64,000 nucleotides of DNA from Hedera helix (GCA_947179155.2 OX359286.1:8892501-8956500), one strand, 5' to 3'; positions 9,703-22,752 are shown, numbered from the stretch's first letter. Numbers and translations are program-made. The notes: generated from the letters alone by a model not told the origin.

Positions 9703-11920
9703 TTATGACGACCCCAAATCCAGGTTCCATAATTTCGGGTTTGGTTCTCACAATCCAAAATATAATAACAATTAAATACTTAGTATTCATTTAATCTTAG
9801 CGGAATAATACATAAATGTTTCTTATAAAAAGGACTATAATCCCAAGGTTTATTAACCTTAATGTAAACAGTACATATCTTAAGTGATTACAAAATATTT
9901 ACAACTGTAATTTACATATTAAACAAATAATCTATCAAATATGCAATATTCTAAGTTTTGGCTTTTCCTTTGCCCTTGTCCTTCTTAGAGCATTTGGGCT
10001 TAGCTGAAAAATGGTTCATCATATAGCAAGGGTGAGCAACTAGCTTGCTCAGCATGTTTAAGAACAGTAAATATAAGATTTGATATATCATGAGTGAATG
10101 AGAATAACTTCAGAGTTTTCAACAATATATAACAATTGTGAAAGAACATGAATCAAATTTCAATGAAAGAAATAATTGAGTCTTTACTATTGAGTGATCA
10201 CTAGGGACCAAGAACTAATGAGGGCAAAATAGAGTTTTCTCTGACCCTTTTAGTAATTTGGTATTTAAGGGGATCAACCTCTTCAACCCATTGTATATGC
10301 ATAACACTTAGATATCTTGCGCAAAGGTCAGCTTCCAGAAATATAATCCCCTTATTTAGGGTTGTTCATCTCAGACTTACTATAAGAATTCGTACCAACC
10401 AATGGTTTGAATAAACTTTGAAAAGTATTCAAGTTATTGAATTTATGCATACAGTGTCTAGCCGAACAATTAGCGTAGACATTCTTAAACAGTTCATGAA
10501 TCAAAGAACTATAAAGCTTTAAAAGAACTATGTGTGAATTCATAAACAATATGGATGTGGATCAATTTTCAATAATTAAACCACTTAAGTTTTTGCAAAA
10601 TAAATACAAGATCACGTATAAGAAACTTGCTCAATATAAATTTGAGTAATTTTAATGAACTTGTCTTGATTGTTGATTACAGCTAACCAATACAACTTAA
10701 TATCCTTTGAACAGACCTAAGAATTAATCAAGTTGATCTTTTAATTAGTATCATATCTAGGTTCATAAAATAACCTTTGTATATCTTAATTTGCTAACGC
10801 TTAATCACATAATTAAATAACTAAGGGTATTAAACACTTAGAAAATATTATCATTATTTGATAATATTTTGATCACATAAAATCTATACTAATCATTTAA
10901 TATAGTTTAAACTTATGTCTAATATTATTAATCATTTAATAATATTTTATTCATTTAAAACTTGATAATTATTAATGTTATATAAAATTATATTTTCTGA
11001 CTCATTTCATCTTCAAAAGATCCGACCCGACCCGACCCATTTTATTTGGCCCAACCCGACCCGGTTAATAAACAATTAAATTTTCAACAGTCTAGACCAC
11101 CGCAACGGCGATGAGGACCACCGCTGCGGCAGTGACCGGCAAAGTGTTTTATCGTGGTGGCGGTAGTTCTGATTTTCAAACCTTAATTTTTTCAATGTGT
11201 TTCACCGCAGCGGCGGTGAGACCTACCGCTGCGGCTGTAGTGCTGATTTTTCAAACCCTAATTTTTCAACTTTGATTTTTTTAGTTCAGTCTTTTATAAA
11301 ATGAAATATATACGACCAAAATACACCAAATAAATTTTGTTATCTTCCTAACTTCTTGTTTTTTTAACATTTCACGGTTCGATCTCTTTTTCGAAAATGT
11401 TTTTAATATAATATTCGAGATCGATCACTCTAGGGTTTCAAAATGACATAGTTTGCGATAAAAGTCATAACTTACTCATTTTTCCATATTTTTGAGAGAT
11501 TCAAGTTGGGTTATCTTTATAACTCATAAATGTAACTTTCTAGCCATCAAAATCAAATAACCAACTTGTATATTTCAAACTACAACTATTTATAACACAT
11601 AGCTAGTTACAGTTTTATCGGTAAACCTTAATATGCACATTTTTACTCCTTATTTCCATACCAACCATAAAAATACACATATTAAACATACTAAATGATG
11701 AATCTTCATATATATCCAAGATCTAGCATTATAGAATATCAAAATAAGTTTTGAACTATTAAAAACATATTTTGACCATTAAGTATATATATAGACCATA
11801 GAAATGAACTAATGAAGGTATAAATCACTTTTCAACCTTCTAGATTTGGATGCTCTTCTTCTTCTTGAGAAGAATTTGGCTAAGGACTCCACCTTAAATA
11901 ATCTCTAGCAATTTCCTTAG
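9703..11920 (-). repeat. Element B 3' LTR, truncated at its internal side
   Basis: It aligns with 17190-19300, starting TGACGACCCCAAAT and running through the GC-rich island (11095-11240). It then joins internal sequence at 11921 (AAGAATTTCGTCCCGG). The 19301-20164 part of the 5' copy has no counterpart. It keeps about 290 bp near 11450-11740 that the 5' copy lacks. Confidence 0.8.
11095..11240. repeat. GC-rich island with CACCGC/GCGGTG inverted repeats in the element B LTR
   Basis: Within a very AT-rich LTR this block repeats ACCGCTGCGG and CACCGCAGCGGCGGTGAG about every 50-60 bp. The 5' LTR copy at 18722-18880 is decayed (CACCGCGGCGGC). Element C has a shorter one at 53053-53105. Confidence 0.65.
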
Positions 11921-11969
11921 AAGAATTTCGTCCCGGAATTATAAATTTAAAGCTACTAAAAAAGATTCG

Positions 11970-13410
11970 GATAATTATTCATCATCTTTTATTCAAGTTC
12001 CCACGTAACTTCCACAACATTGTGGTTTCTCCAAAGCACTTTGACAGAATGTATAACCTTATTTTGTAATGTATGTTATTTCCTATCTAATATTTAGACA
12101 GAAATTTCTTCATATGATAAATCTTTTTCCACTTGAATCGGCTCATAAAAGATGACATGCTTGTAATCAAGCTTATATGGCTGCAACATTGAGACATGAA
12201 ACACATTATGAATATGCTCCAGTTCAGGAGGTAGAGTTACCTCGTACGCCACTTCACCCACTCTCTTTAATATTTCAAACGGTCTTATGAACCTCAGACT
12301 TAGTTTTTCTTTTTCTTCCCAAATTTGATCTTACCTTTTCAGGGAGACACTTTCATAAACACAAAATTTTCTATTTCAAAATCTCGCTTCTGTCGATGTA
12401 GATCTACATATTTCTTCTGGCGGTCCTAAGCTGCTACTAGTCGACCTCTTATTACTCTTATAATTTCTACAGTCTATTAAACCAATTTCGGTCCTAACAG
12501 TCGACGTTCTCCCATTTCATCCCAACATATAGGTGTTCTACATTTTCTCCCATACAATGCTTCATAAGGTCGCATGCCTATGCTCGCATGATAACTGTTA
12601 TTCTATGCAAATTCTACTAAAGGTAGATGGTCTTCCCAACTATCCTTGAAATCCATCACACAAACTCTAAGCATGTCTTTCAACATTTGAATTGTTCTCT
12701 CACTTTGCCCATCAATTTACGGATGATACGTTGTACTCATTCTTAACTGTGTCCCTATTCTTTCTTAAAGACTCCTCCAAAATTTTGACGTGAAACACGG
12801 ATCTCTGTCTAACACAATTGATATCGGCATTCCATGTCTTGAAACTATCTCTTTTACACACAACTTGGCCAAACTGATCCAAACTGAACTTAATTTTGAT
12901 TGGCAAAAAGTGCACTGACTTTAATAGTCGATCTATAGTCACCCATATCGCGTCATATCCCTTCTGTGTTGTTAGAAGTCCTACCATAAAAAACATCATG
13001 ATATGCTCTCATTTTCATTCCAGAATCTCTAACGGCTATAATAACCCGCGTAGTCTCTAATATTTTGTCTTTACCCTCTAACAAGTTAGACGTCGTTTGA
13101 CACATTCTGCAACATTCCTTTTCATATTCGGCCACCAAAAATACTGATGTAGATCTTGATATATCTTCGTACTCCCCGGATGTATCGAGTGTCTCGTATT
13201 GTGAGCCTCTTGCAAAATTTCCTCTCGTAATTCAGGCACTAACTGTACCCAAACAATATTTTCAAATCTTAGCAATCCTTTGCTATCCACTTTGAACTTG
13301 ACCTCTTCTCCATCGGTCATTCTCTTCCTTATTCTATCACATTCTTCATCTTTGTCTTGAGCCTCTTTCACCTTATCTAATAAGGTTGGGCTCGCTTCCA
13401 TCCCTATCAT
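11970..13410 (-). pseudogene. Element B integrase and chromodomain
   Basis: The region 13078-13410 has the HHCC zinc finger (HNTRHSIHPGSTKIYQDLHQ, YFWWPNMKRNV). The region 12712-12999 has the core start (GYDAIWVTIDRLLKSVHFLP). Shorter frames further left give QSERTIQ-like sequence, RPYEALYGRKCRTP-like sequence and the GPFEI/LPPELEHIHNVFHV block near 12220-12300. The C-terminal chromodomain-like stretch near 12000-12080 (VKVLWRNHNVVEVTWELE) supports Tekay/Del. Many stops. Confidence 0.78.
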
Positions 13411-14960
13411 CTCCTTTGGATTTTTTTACCTCCAACTTCATTCGAGCCATTTCTTTTACCAGTTCTTCCTGGTCTGTCAATACAAATAACTTCTCTCTTC
13501 TCTTTCTTTTTAGAGCATTAGCTACCACATTGGCTTTACTGGGATGATATAGAATCTCACAATCATAATCTTTGATCAATTCTAACCATCTCTTCTACCT
13601 CATGTTCAACTCTTTTTGTGTGAAGATATGTTTCAGATTTTTATGATCTGTGAATATCTCACATTTTTCTCCATATAGATAATGCTTCCAGATTTTAAGG
13701 CAAATACTACTACTACCAACTCAAAATCGTGGGTAGGGTATCCCTTCTCATAATCTTTCAAATGTCTTGATGCATACGCAATGAACTTACCATTTTGCAT
13801 AAGCACACAACCTAGTCCCTTGTGCGACGCATCACTATAGCTCGTAAAACTTCCCATGTCATCTGGTAAAGTCAACACAAGTGCTTCACCAAGTCTCTTC
13901 TTTAACTCCTGAAAACTCTGCTCGCAATTCTCTGTCCATACATGTTTCACTGTCTTTCTCGTCAAATTTGTTAACGGTGTTGCTATCTTTGAAAATTCCT
14001 TGATTAATCTCCGATAATAATCTGCCAACCCTAAGATACTTCTAATCTCCGTCGGCATCCTTGGTTGTTCCCAATTAATCACTACTTTCACTTTTGCTGG
14101 ATCTACTAAAACTCCCTCATTATCAATAACATGACCTATAAATTGAACTCTCTCCAACCAGAATTCATACTTCAAAAATTTGGCATATAACTGCTCTTTC
14201 CTTAATATTTTCAACACCAATCTTAAATGTATGACATGTTTTTCCTTCGTTTTGAAATAAACCAAAACATTTTCAATGAACACAATTACAAATTTATCCA
14301 AGTACTGCTTGAATATTCTGTTCATCATGTCCATAAATGCGGGTGGCGCATTCATTAATCCAAATGACATCACCAGAAACTCATAATGGCCGTAACAAAT
14401 TCTGAATGCCGTCTTGGGTACGTCCTCATTTCTTACTTTTAACTGATGATAACCAGTCCTTAAGTCAATATTTGAAAAGTACTTCGCCCCTTATAGTTGA
14501 TCAAATAGATCGTTAATTCTTAGCAACATATACTTGTTCTTAATTGTTACTTTATTTAACTCTCTATAGTCCATACAAAATCTCATCGATCCATCCTTCT
14601 TCTTTATAAACAGCACAGGAGCTCCCCATGGAGAAACACTTGGCTAAATGTACTTCCTATCTAACAATTCTTATAACTGAACCGAACCATCAACTTTTTC
14701 ATCTTTACCGGAGCTATCCTATATAGTGCCTTTGATATCAGTGCTATCCCTGGTACTAAATCAACCATGAATTCTATATCCCTATCTGACGGAAGATCCA
14801 TGAACTCCTTAACTACTAGTATTTGTTTCATCTCAAGATTCACCATACGTGTATCTACTACATGTGCCAAATATCCTACACATCCTTTTTCAACAATTTC
14901 TTGGCCTACATCATCGTCAGACAACAAGATTGTCTTGACGACTTGCTGCCATAAAATACG
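13373..14960 (-). pseudogene. Element B reverse transcriptase and RNase H
   Basis: The region 14661-14927 covers the protease-RT linker and RT start. The region 13633-14373 covers RT palm to RNase H: VMSFGLMNAPPAFMD-like start, FVIVFIENVLVY where the catalytic box is normally IDDIL (both Asp replaced by Glu-Asn), RNase H SDASHKGLGCVLMQNGKFIA and YPTHDFELVVVVFALK. The region 13373-13579 holds the end of RNase H. Stops near 14640 and 13620 break the frame. Confidence 0.82.
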
Positions 14961-15034
14961 ACTTTAGACTTATTTGGTGTCTTAAGGTGTATACACTTCT
15001 TCTGACAATCAATTACCGCTCCGTGGTTAAAGAG

Positions 15035-15547
15035 CTAATCTATCCCAAGTATAACATCGAACTCCCCCAAACATATTGGAATTAAGTTCACATTCAACTT
15101 TTGACCCCTGATTTCCACACCACAATTTCTATGTATATACTTTACAATAATCATTTCTATATTTGCAACTTCTATATTCATAGGGTTTTCTAACTTTTCT
15201 CTAGACAATTCTAACTGTCTAGCGAAATCATCAGATATAAATGAACAGGTAGCACCCAAATCAAAAAATACATAAGCATTTATATTATTGATCGGAATAA
15301 TACTTGACACCACGTCTTTTGACTCCACGGCATCTTGCACTGTCATGTTGAAAGTCCGTACTATCGGCTTGTTCTGCTGTACCGGTCCCCCAACAATCAA
15401 TTTGCTATTATTGCTTTTGTAGCCACTTCCTCCATCATTCTTCTTGTTAGGACAATCTTTGATCATATGATCAGTGGCTCCACACGAGTAACAACTTACT
15501 TTATTTGGGTGAGGACAATTGTAGCACATATTATTGCCTTCATGCAT
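15035..15547 (-). pseudogene. Element B zinc knuckle and aspartic protease
   Basis: A single open frame holds the CCHC knuckle CYSCGATDHMIKDC (residues about 19-32). It then holds the protease NAYVFFDLGATCSFISDDFA and ends at CLGEFDVILGID. The active-site DSGAT reads DLGAT. It is the longest uninterrupted coding block in the gag half of B. Confidence 0.8.
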
Positions 15548-15939
15548 TATCTGGAATGATTCTTGTCACATTTGTTGCGTGCCTTCTTCTTATGAAGATT
15601 TGCTTGTTAATTTCCTGAACTCTTATCATTACTGTTATCCCACTTTTGTTTATTATTGTTGTTACCACCACTGTTACCATTCCTATTTCCTCATTCGCTT
15701 CTCTTTTTGTTCATCTCTTGGTTATACTTGGATAACGTCTCGCTTCCTCCTTCGGCTATGATTGACTTCTCCAACAGAGTTGAGAATAAATCAATTTGTA
15801 GCACTGCCACACTCAAACCTTTTGGTCTTACGTTCCTCAGTGTCCACCTGATGTGGAGTGAATCTGGCCAGCTCATTAAATTTTACCGCATACTCAAGTA
15901 CCGACATATTCTCCTACTTCAGTTCTAGAAATCTAACCT

Positions 15940-16393
15940 CCATTCTACTCTTCATACTTTTTCGAAAGTAGTTCTCATCAAATATCTCCTTAAACCCTGC
16001 CTTTGATACCATACCTTCTCCAACCCTATTCTGATTAGCTTCTTACCAGAAATTGGCCTCCCCCTTCATCATGTAGGTAGCAAAAATAGTTTTTTGCTCC
16101 TCTACCTCTCTTGCAATAACAAAGGCCTTCTCTATCTCCTTTATCCATGACTGAGCTTCAATTGGGTCTATCGTCCCCCTAAACTCCGACGGTCTGACTA
16201 CTTTGAAGTCTTTGAAATTGGCCAACTGATTTGGCGGCGGTGGCAGATTTTCTACTACTAGATGTCGATTCTGTATTGCCTCTGTTAGCATATCGACAAA
16301 GTTCTACATTGGGTCTACATTTTGCCTTCCTTCATTATTATTAACTGACTCTCCTCCTCCTTGATTCCTTGGTGGTTGTCTACGTGGCACCAT
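15940..16393 (-). pseudogene. Element B gag, broken
   Basis: The start is ATG at 16393 (MVPRRQPPRNQGGG). An in-frame stop follows about 28 codons later. The main capsid frame 16043-16291 has LANFKDFKVVRPSEFRGTID, PIEAQSWIKEIEKAFV and TYMMKGEANFW, the canonical gypsy gag pattern. Further gag sequence continues leftward in broken frames to the zinc knuckle. Confidence 0.75.
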
Positions 16394-17170
16394 TGTCTGA
16401 TTAAAGAGACACAAAAACTTCTAAGTATTTATTATCTCTAAATCTTATTCTTTTATCTTTTAACATTAACTATTTCACGTAAAGATTTAACCAATCAAAA
16501 CACATAATCATAAAACATAACTGCATTTATATTGATATGCTAAAACAGTAGTGCATAGCACCTTACATCACCAGCATACTGCTATAAATGTTTTTATCCC
16601 TGAAAGGCTACAAAAGATGGGATCTAATCATAAACATATCCCACAAACTTCTTAAAGTTGGGATTTATAACATATTAACCATCTGTCAAAACAAAAGTAG
16701 GGTTTTACTGCATCTATATACATACAACCTCGTAAAATAACCATAACTAATGACTACACATCTCTCGACGAATCGCATCATCATACTCCTCATCCCCTAT
16801 GGCTATCACCAAGCTCCTACTGATAGTGTACATGGACTGACCCTCCTCAGTTGGGTAGTAGTGCACCCTGCTCTGAAATCTGCCGAATGAAGAGCGATAA
16901 ACATAACTGAGCCTATCAATCTTCACCGACTTCTCGTGGACCTCGTCCTCTAACTTCAGTGCATCTCTCTGGGTCTCCATCTCAATCCTATCCTCTATCG
17001 CCTCCTGCCAATGGGCCCTGATGTCTTTTTTCTCTGCCTAAACTTGTTGAACCTTTAGCTCAACCTCTACTAATCTAGATAAATTTCCTCAATTCATTTA
17101 CTATAACTCTAAATGACTTTACTCTTCTAAGGTTATATCCTAAAGTTTCGCAACCAAAAGTTCTATAACC

Positions 17171-17189
17171 TACAACTCTGATATCAACC
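17171..17189 (-). promoter_or_regulatory. Primer binding site of element B
   Basis: GGTTGATATCAGAGTTGTA on the minus strand follows the LTR end CACA. It resembles the initiator-Met primer site TGGTATCAGAGC with changes. Element C has a nearly identical site at 57918-57939. Confidence 0.6.
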
Positions 17190-18407
17190 TGTGACGACCC
17201 CAAATTCGAGCTCCATAACCTCGGGTTTGGTTCTCAAGATCTAAAACATAATAACAACTAAATACATATTATACATTTAATCTTCGCTGAATAATACATA
17301 AATGTTCCTTATAAAAGGACTATAATCCCAAGGTCTGCTAACCATAACATAAACAATACACATCTTAAGGAATTACAAAAGATTTACAATTGTAATTTAT
17401 ATATTAAACAGATAATCAATATAACATGTAATATTTTAAGCTTTGGTTTTTCCTTTGTCCTTTTCCGTCTTGGAGCATTCGGGCTTAGTTGAAAAATGGT
17501 TTGTAATATAGTAAGGGTGAACAACTAGTTTGCTCAGCAAGTTTAAGAACAGTAAATATAAGATTTCATATATCATGAGTGAATGAGAATAACTTCAGAG
17601 TTTTCAACAATATATAACAATTGTGAAAGAACATGAATCAAATTTCAATGAAAGAAATAATTGAGTCTTTACTATTGAGTGATCACTAGGGACCAAGAAC
17701 TAATGAGGGCAAAATAGAGTTTTCTCTGACCCTTTTAGTAATTTGGTATTTAAGGGGATCAACCTCTTTAACCCATTGTATATACATAACACTTAGATAT
17801 CTTGCGCAAAGGTCGGTTTCCAGAAATATAATCCCCTTATTTAGGGTTGTTCATCTCAGACTTACTATAAGAATTCGTACCAACCAATGGTTTGAATAAA
17901 CTTTGAAAAGTATTCAAGTTATTGAATTTATACATACAGTGTCTAGCCGAACAATTAGCTTAGACATTCTTAAACAGTTCATGAATCAAAGAACTATAGA
18001 GCTTTAAATGCACTATGAGAGAATTCATAAACAATATGGATATGAATCAATTTTCAATAATTAAGCCACTTAAGTTCTTGAAAAATAAATACAAGATCAT
18101 GTATAGGAAACTTGCTCAATGTAAATTTGAGTAAAGTTAAGAAACTTGCCTCGATTATTAGTTATAGCTAACCAATACAACTTAATATTATTTGAACAAA
18201 CCTAATAATTAATCAAGTTGATCTTTCAATTAGTATCATATCTAGGTTCATATAATAACCTTTGTACATCTTAATTTACTAACGCTTAATCATATAATTA
18301 AATAACTAAGGGTATTAAACACTCAGAAAATTTTATCATCATTTGATAATATTTTAATCACATAAAACCTATATTAATCATTTAATATAGTTTAAACTTC
18401 TGTCTAA

Positions 18408-18597
18408 TATTATTAATCATTTAATAATATTTTACTAACCTCATAATATTATTAATCATTTAATAATATTTTATTAACCTTGTAATATTATTAATCATTT
18501 AATAATATTTTATTTATTTTATAATATTATTAATCATTTAATAATATTTTACTTATCTTATAATATTATTAATTATTTAATAATATTTTATTCATTT
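18408..18597. repeat. Five-unit hairpin-forming AT array in the element B 5' LTR
   Basis: Units of about 37 bp carry AATATTATTAA, TCAT and TTAATAATATT, so each unit is itself an 11-bp inverted repeat. The 3' LTR of the same element has a single unit (about 10918-10950). Confidence 0.85.
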
Positions 18598-19661
18598 AAA
18601 ACTTGATAATTATTAATGTTATATAAAATTATATTTTTTGTCCTATTTCATTTTCAAAAGACCCGACCTGACCCGTTTTATTTGGCCCCACCCGACTCGA
18701 TTAAGAAACAATTATATTTTCAACAGTCTGGACTACCGTTGCGGCGATGACCGGCAGAGTGTTTCACCGCGGCGGCTGTGAAACATACCGTTACGACGAT
18801 AGTTTTGATTTTCAAACCTTAATTTATCTAGAGTGTTTCACCGCGGCGGCGTTGAGACCTATCGATGCGGCGATAGTGCTGATTTTTCAAACCCTAGTTT
18901 TCCAATTTTGATTTATTTGGTTCAATATTTAATAAAATGAAATATATACGACCAAAATACACCAAATCAGTTTTGTTATCTTCCTAAATTCTTGGTTTTC
19001 AACATTTCATGATTTGATCTCATTTTTGAAAATATTTTTAACATAATATTCGAGATCGATCACTCTAGGGTTTCAAAACGATATAGTTTACTATAAATTT
19101 GCTGTTATTACTTTAATATGGGTAAGTTTTGAACTGTTAAAAACATATTTTGACCATTAAGTATATATATAGACCATAGAAATGAACTAATGAAGGTATA
19201 GAACACTTTTCAAGCTTTTAGATTTGGATGTTCTTCTTCTTTTTGAGATGAACTTGACTAAGGACTCCATCTTGAATAATCTTTAATAATTTCCTTGGTG
19301 GTTTCTCAAGCTCACAAGAGTTCTCTCACTTTTCTGTCTAGGAAAATTTCTCTTTTCTCTCTTGGTGATCTAGCAGAATGACTAACAATATAACCAATAG
19401 ATGATGCATTCTATTTATAGAACTCTAGGAACTCTCCATTATTTCCTTAATCAACTATCATTGGTGAAATTATAAGCTAATTTATACTTACTATTTTATG
19501 GATTGACTAATTGATTGACTAGGTGATCGACTAGAGTTGTTGAGCAACTAAAGCATTGTGTGAAATTGAAGCAACTTTAAGCAACAAGCCACCCCCATGT
19601 GGGGGGCCCTAGCTGCCAGCCAAATGGCCTTTTATGGCCCAATTTTGATTTATTTTTATTG

Positions 19662-19667
<6 letters not shown>

Positions 19668-19730
<63 letters not shown>
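19668..19730. repeat. (AT)n microsatellite
   Basis: About 31 uninterrupted AT units inside the element B 5' LTR. Confidence 0.95.
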
Positions 19731-19732
<2 letters not shown>

Positions 19733-20182
19733 ACCAATTACTTTGATGTGGGCTTCACTTTGGATCAATTGAATCATTCTATTGGGCTCATTTATTTAAC
19801 TTGTTTGGGCTCAATTAATTCATTCCATTGGGCTAACATTAGTTAACTTATGCTACATTTAATTAAAACAAATATTGGGCTAGTTCAATTATAATATAGA
19901 CTAGTACATTAACTATGCTCATAGACTACTAGGTTTATTTTATTGAACCTAGTTTAATAATTCATTTGGATTTAAAATAATATTCAATTAGATTTGCTTT
20001 AATTAATTCTTCTACCTTGCTTTATTATTAGATTAATTAAATATACACATATATATATTCATTCAATCATACAAATGCATAATGAATTCATACAAAAATT
20101 TTAATTTATTGATAATTACCTAATAATCATCATTACAATGGACTTAGAACTCGTGGTTATTACAAGATCATTATTTGTAACA

Positions 20183-21727
20183 ATACCCATCCTTTCAAAA
20201 GACACCTTGACCTCAAGGTGTAGGTTTGGGTGCAATTTCTTTAGCTGTTGAGCATTTACCCAATTGGCTTCCCCTATAGGCAAACATTCCCATTGAATTA
20301 AGTACTGAGTATCCTAGTGATTTTAGACCTTTCTTTCTCGTTTATCAAGTACAGCAACTAGTTGTAATAAAGGCTGGTTGTCCCAAGTAGTAATGGGTAA
20401 GGAAGAGGCAGATGTCGTGTTGTTTCCAAATTTTTTTTTTAATAAAGCAATTTTAAAAACAAGGTGAATCTTGGATGCAGTAGGCAGTTATAATTTATAG
20501 GCAAACTTGCCTATTTTTTTAATTACAGGAAATGGTCTAAAATACCTTTTACTGAGTTTTTGAGATGCTCTAGATGCTGTACTGAGCTGTTGACAAGGTT
20601 GCAACTTAACCAACACCAAATCACCTACATTGAAAGAGTAATCAGTCCTTTTTCATATCCACTTTCGTTTTCATTTTGAGTTGGACAAACTCTAATGTGG
20701 ATTTTATAACCTTAAGTTTGGCATCTCTTGTTTGTAGAGTAACATCCACAGCTTCAATTGGTGAAGTTCCAGGGAGGTAGTTGGCAAGAACAGGAGGTGG
20801 TCTTCTAAAAATAGGGATTTTTTTTTAGCATAATGATAGGAGGAGTTATAGTTCCACTTTGCTAAGCCCAGAAATTTGTGCAATAGCTCAGGTTCTTCAG
20901 AGATAAAACATCTGAGATATTGTTTCAAAAACATTTGTTGACAATCTCAGATTGACCAACAGTTTGAGGGTGGTAAGCAGATGACATTTTAAAGGTTGTT
21001 CCTTGAAGAAGAAATAGGTTTTGCCAGAATTTAGATTTAAAAAATGGGGTCTTTATCACTTACAATGGATTTTAGAATTCCATGTTGTTTGCCCATAATG
21101 TCCTAGAACAACTGTACAACTTTTGAAGCTGTGTAGTTGGTAGGGAGAGCACCAAAATGAGCTGCTTTTAACAATCTATCTACTACTACAACTATAGTTG
21201 TATACCCTTGTGAAGGAGGCAAATGAGTTATGAAATCCTTGCTTACTTTTTTCCAAATTTGTTGTGGAATTTCCAAGGGTTGTAACAGACCATAAGGACT
21301 GATGTTTATAGCTTTGGTTTGTTGACAAATCACACAATGTTTTACAAATTTAATAATATATTGCCTCATTTGATTCCAATAAAATTTTGCACTAACCCTT
21401 ATCAGTGTCTTATGTACACCCTCATGCTCTCTTGCATGTGAATTGTGATACTCATTAATAAGAGTAATTTTTAATGTAGATTGATTTGGGATGTAAATTT
21501 TGCCATTGAATAAGTATACTCCGTCTTTGATTTCTTAACCTTGGGCTCCCTGTGATGATTCCTTGATTTCTTAGGCTGCAACTAGCTCCTTCTTTATGTC
21601 ATATATAATGAGAAAAGTTGGGACTGTGAGAGCTAGCAATGTAGATGTGTTGTTCAAATGAGTGGGATTTCTTGACCTAGCATCAGCTACTGTATTAGTT
21701 TTCCCAGGCTTATAAAGTATCTCATAA
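20183..21727 (-). pseudogene. Element A RNase H end, integrase and chromodomain-like C-terminus
   Basis: From 21727 leftward: YEILYKPGKTN, the integrase zinc-finger and core start at 21103-21369 (CVICQQTKA, KDFITHLPPSQGYTTIVVVV, DRLLKAAHF), then broken core sequence. A C-terminal chromodomain-like stretch lies near 20200-20340 (YLIQWECLPIGEANWVNAQQ, LKKLHPN, LEVKVSFE). That ending is typical of plant chromoviruses, which use it to target chromatin. The 3' LTR start TGTTACAAAT follows at 20182. Confidence 0.75.
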
Positions 21728-22427
21728 CTAGGAATAACCCGTGTCTGAAGGCGCGATGCAACTAATATAACAGTTGAGTACTATATCCAATATTTCTAAA
21801 TTGAAAAATCTAAAATTGTTGTGAACTCTCAGTTTTATAATAAAACTGAGAGTCTAACCATTAATACGAAAATATTGATACTTAATCCAGTCATAGTTTC
21901 TTTTTTAAGCAAACATTAGTGTGCTACTCATTCCCAACTTAAAATTAGTTATTGACAAGTTTGAGCAATTAATTGATTGACGATAGCGGGCTCAAATTTG
22001 TATAATATAGTATTTTCGGGTATTCCACACACCTTTTCTTTATTGACAAAACAAAATGAGAAGCTTGACAACATTTATTTGACTCCAGTATCTCTAACCA
22101 TCGATCAATATGATCAATGAACAGTATTTTCTATGGAAAAAGGGTAGTACTGCAAGCTATTTGGTGGGATCCAATGAGAAAAAAAAAGATGTAAAAATTC
22201 AAAAGAAATGCTTTTGCATATATATCCAAAAGTATAAAATAAGCCCTCTAAATCCAAACAAAAAAGTATTGTCATAACACTAACTAAATCGCATCACCAT
22301 AATATTTTTTCCTCTATATTTTTTCTTGAAATTAGACAAAAGATTCGTATACCATGAGTCAAAGCCTACTACAATAGTTGCTCTCGATATAACTCGCAAA
22401 AACACGAAAGAGATGACACGTAATTGC

Positions 22428-22445
22428 CCGTGCCTAAAGGCACGG
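22428..22445. other. Second Helitron-type hairpin
   Basis: CCGTGCC-TAAA-GGCACGG, a perfect 7-bp stem and 4-base loop, homologous to the decayed hairpin at 21739-21756. No CTRR follows it on the minus strand (GCAATTACGTG). Confidence 0.7.
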
Positions 22446-22663
22446 CGTAGATTAAAATTTCAAAAATACTTTATTACCTAAAGACTCTTTACAACCTAAA
22501 ATAACTTACAAATCAATTAGAATGAATCCGAACCGTCCCTGTGATTTTTCACCCAAATCAATTTGCACGTGGAAACATAACGACCGCAATACCCGAAAAA
22601 CAAAAAAATACGTCAATGCTAAAAGGGTGACCCATGTTATTTACGTTCATTTTTATGTATTTA

Positions 22664-22706
22664 TAATTATAATTATGATTATAATTATAATTATAATTAT
22701 TATTAC

Positions 22707-22752
<46 letters not shown>

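Larger units (their letters stand above)
9703..20164 (-). mobile_element. Ty3/gypsy Tekay/Del-like element B, nested in the 3' LTR of A
   Basis: The minus-strand element has LTRs at 17190-20164 (5') and 9703-11920 (3', lacking about 0.85 kb of its inner end). The primer site is at 17171-17189 (GGTTGATATCAGAGTTG, initiator-Met-like). Internal domains are in normal order: gag, zinc knuckle, protease, RT, RNase H, integrase, chromodomain. The 3' pol signature VKVLWRNHNVVEVTWELE points to the Tekay/Del chromovirus clade. The right edge against A is uncertain by about 6 bp and no clean target duplication was found. Many stops and a lost RT Asp pair show it is dead. Confidence 0.88.
17190..20164 (-). 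repeat. Element B 5' LTR
   Basis: About 2975 bp. In plus orientation it runs from TGTGACGACCCC to GGTTATTACA. It contains a five-unit hairpin array (18408-18597), a GC-rich island (18722-18880) and a 62-bp AT microsatellite (19668-19730). The primer site abuts it at 17189. Confidence 0.85.

Noticed and set aside
18405..18600. CRISPR-like repeat array
   Set aside because: The repeats are tandem LTR hairpin units with no unique spacers, in a plant genome.
19577..19777. Frame with alternating Tyr-Ile
   Set aside because: Translation of the (AT)n microsatellite in the element B LTR.
9690..20185. A clean target duplication for element B
   Set aside because: The flanks GGGTT/TAT and AGATCATTA do not match at 5 bp under any LTR boundary I tried; left unresolved.
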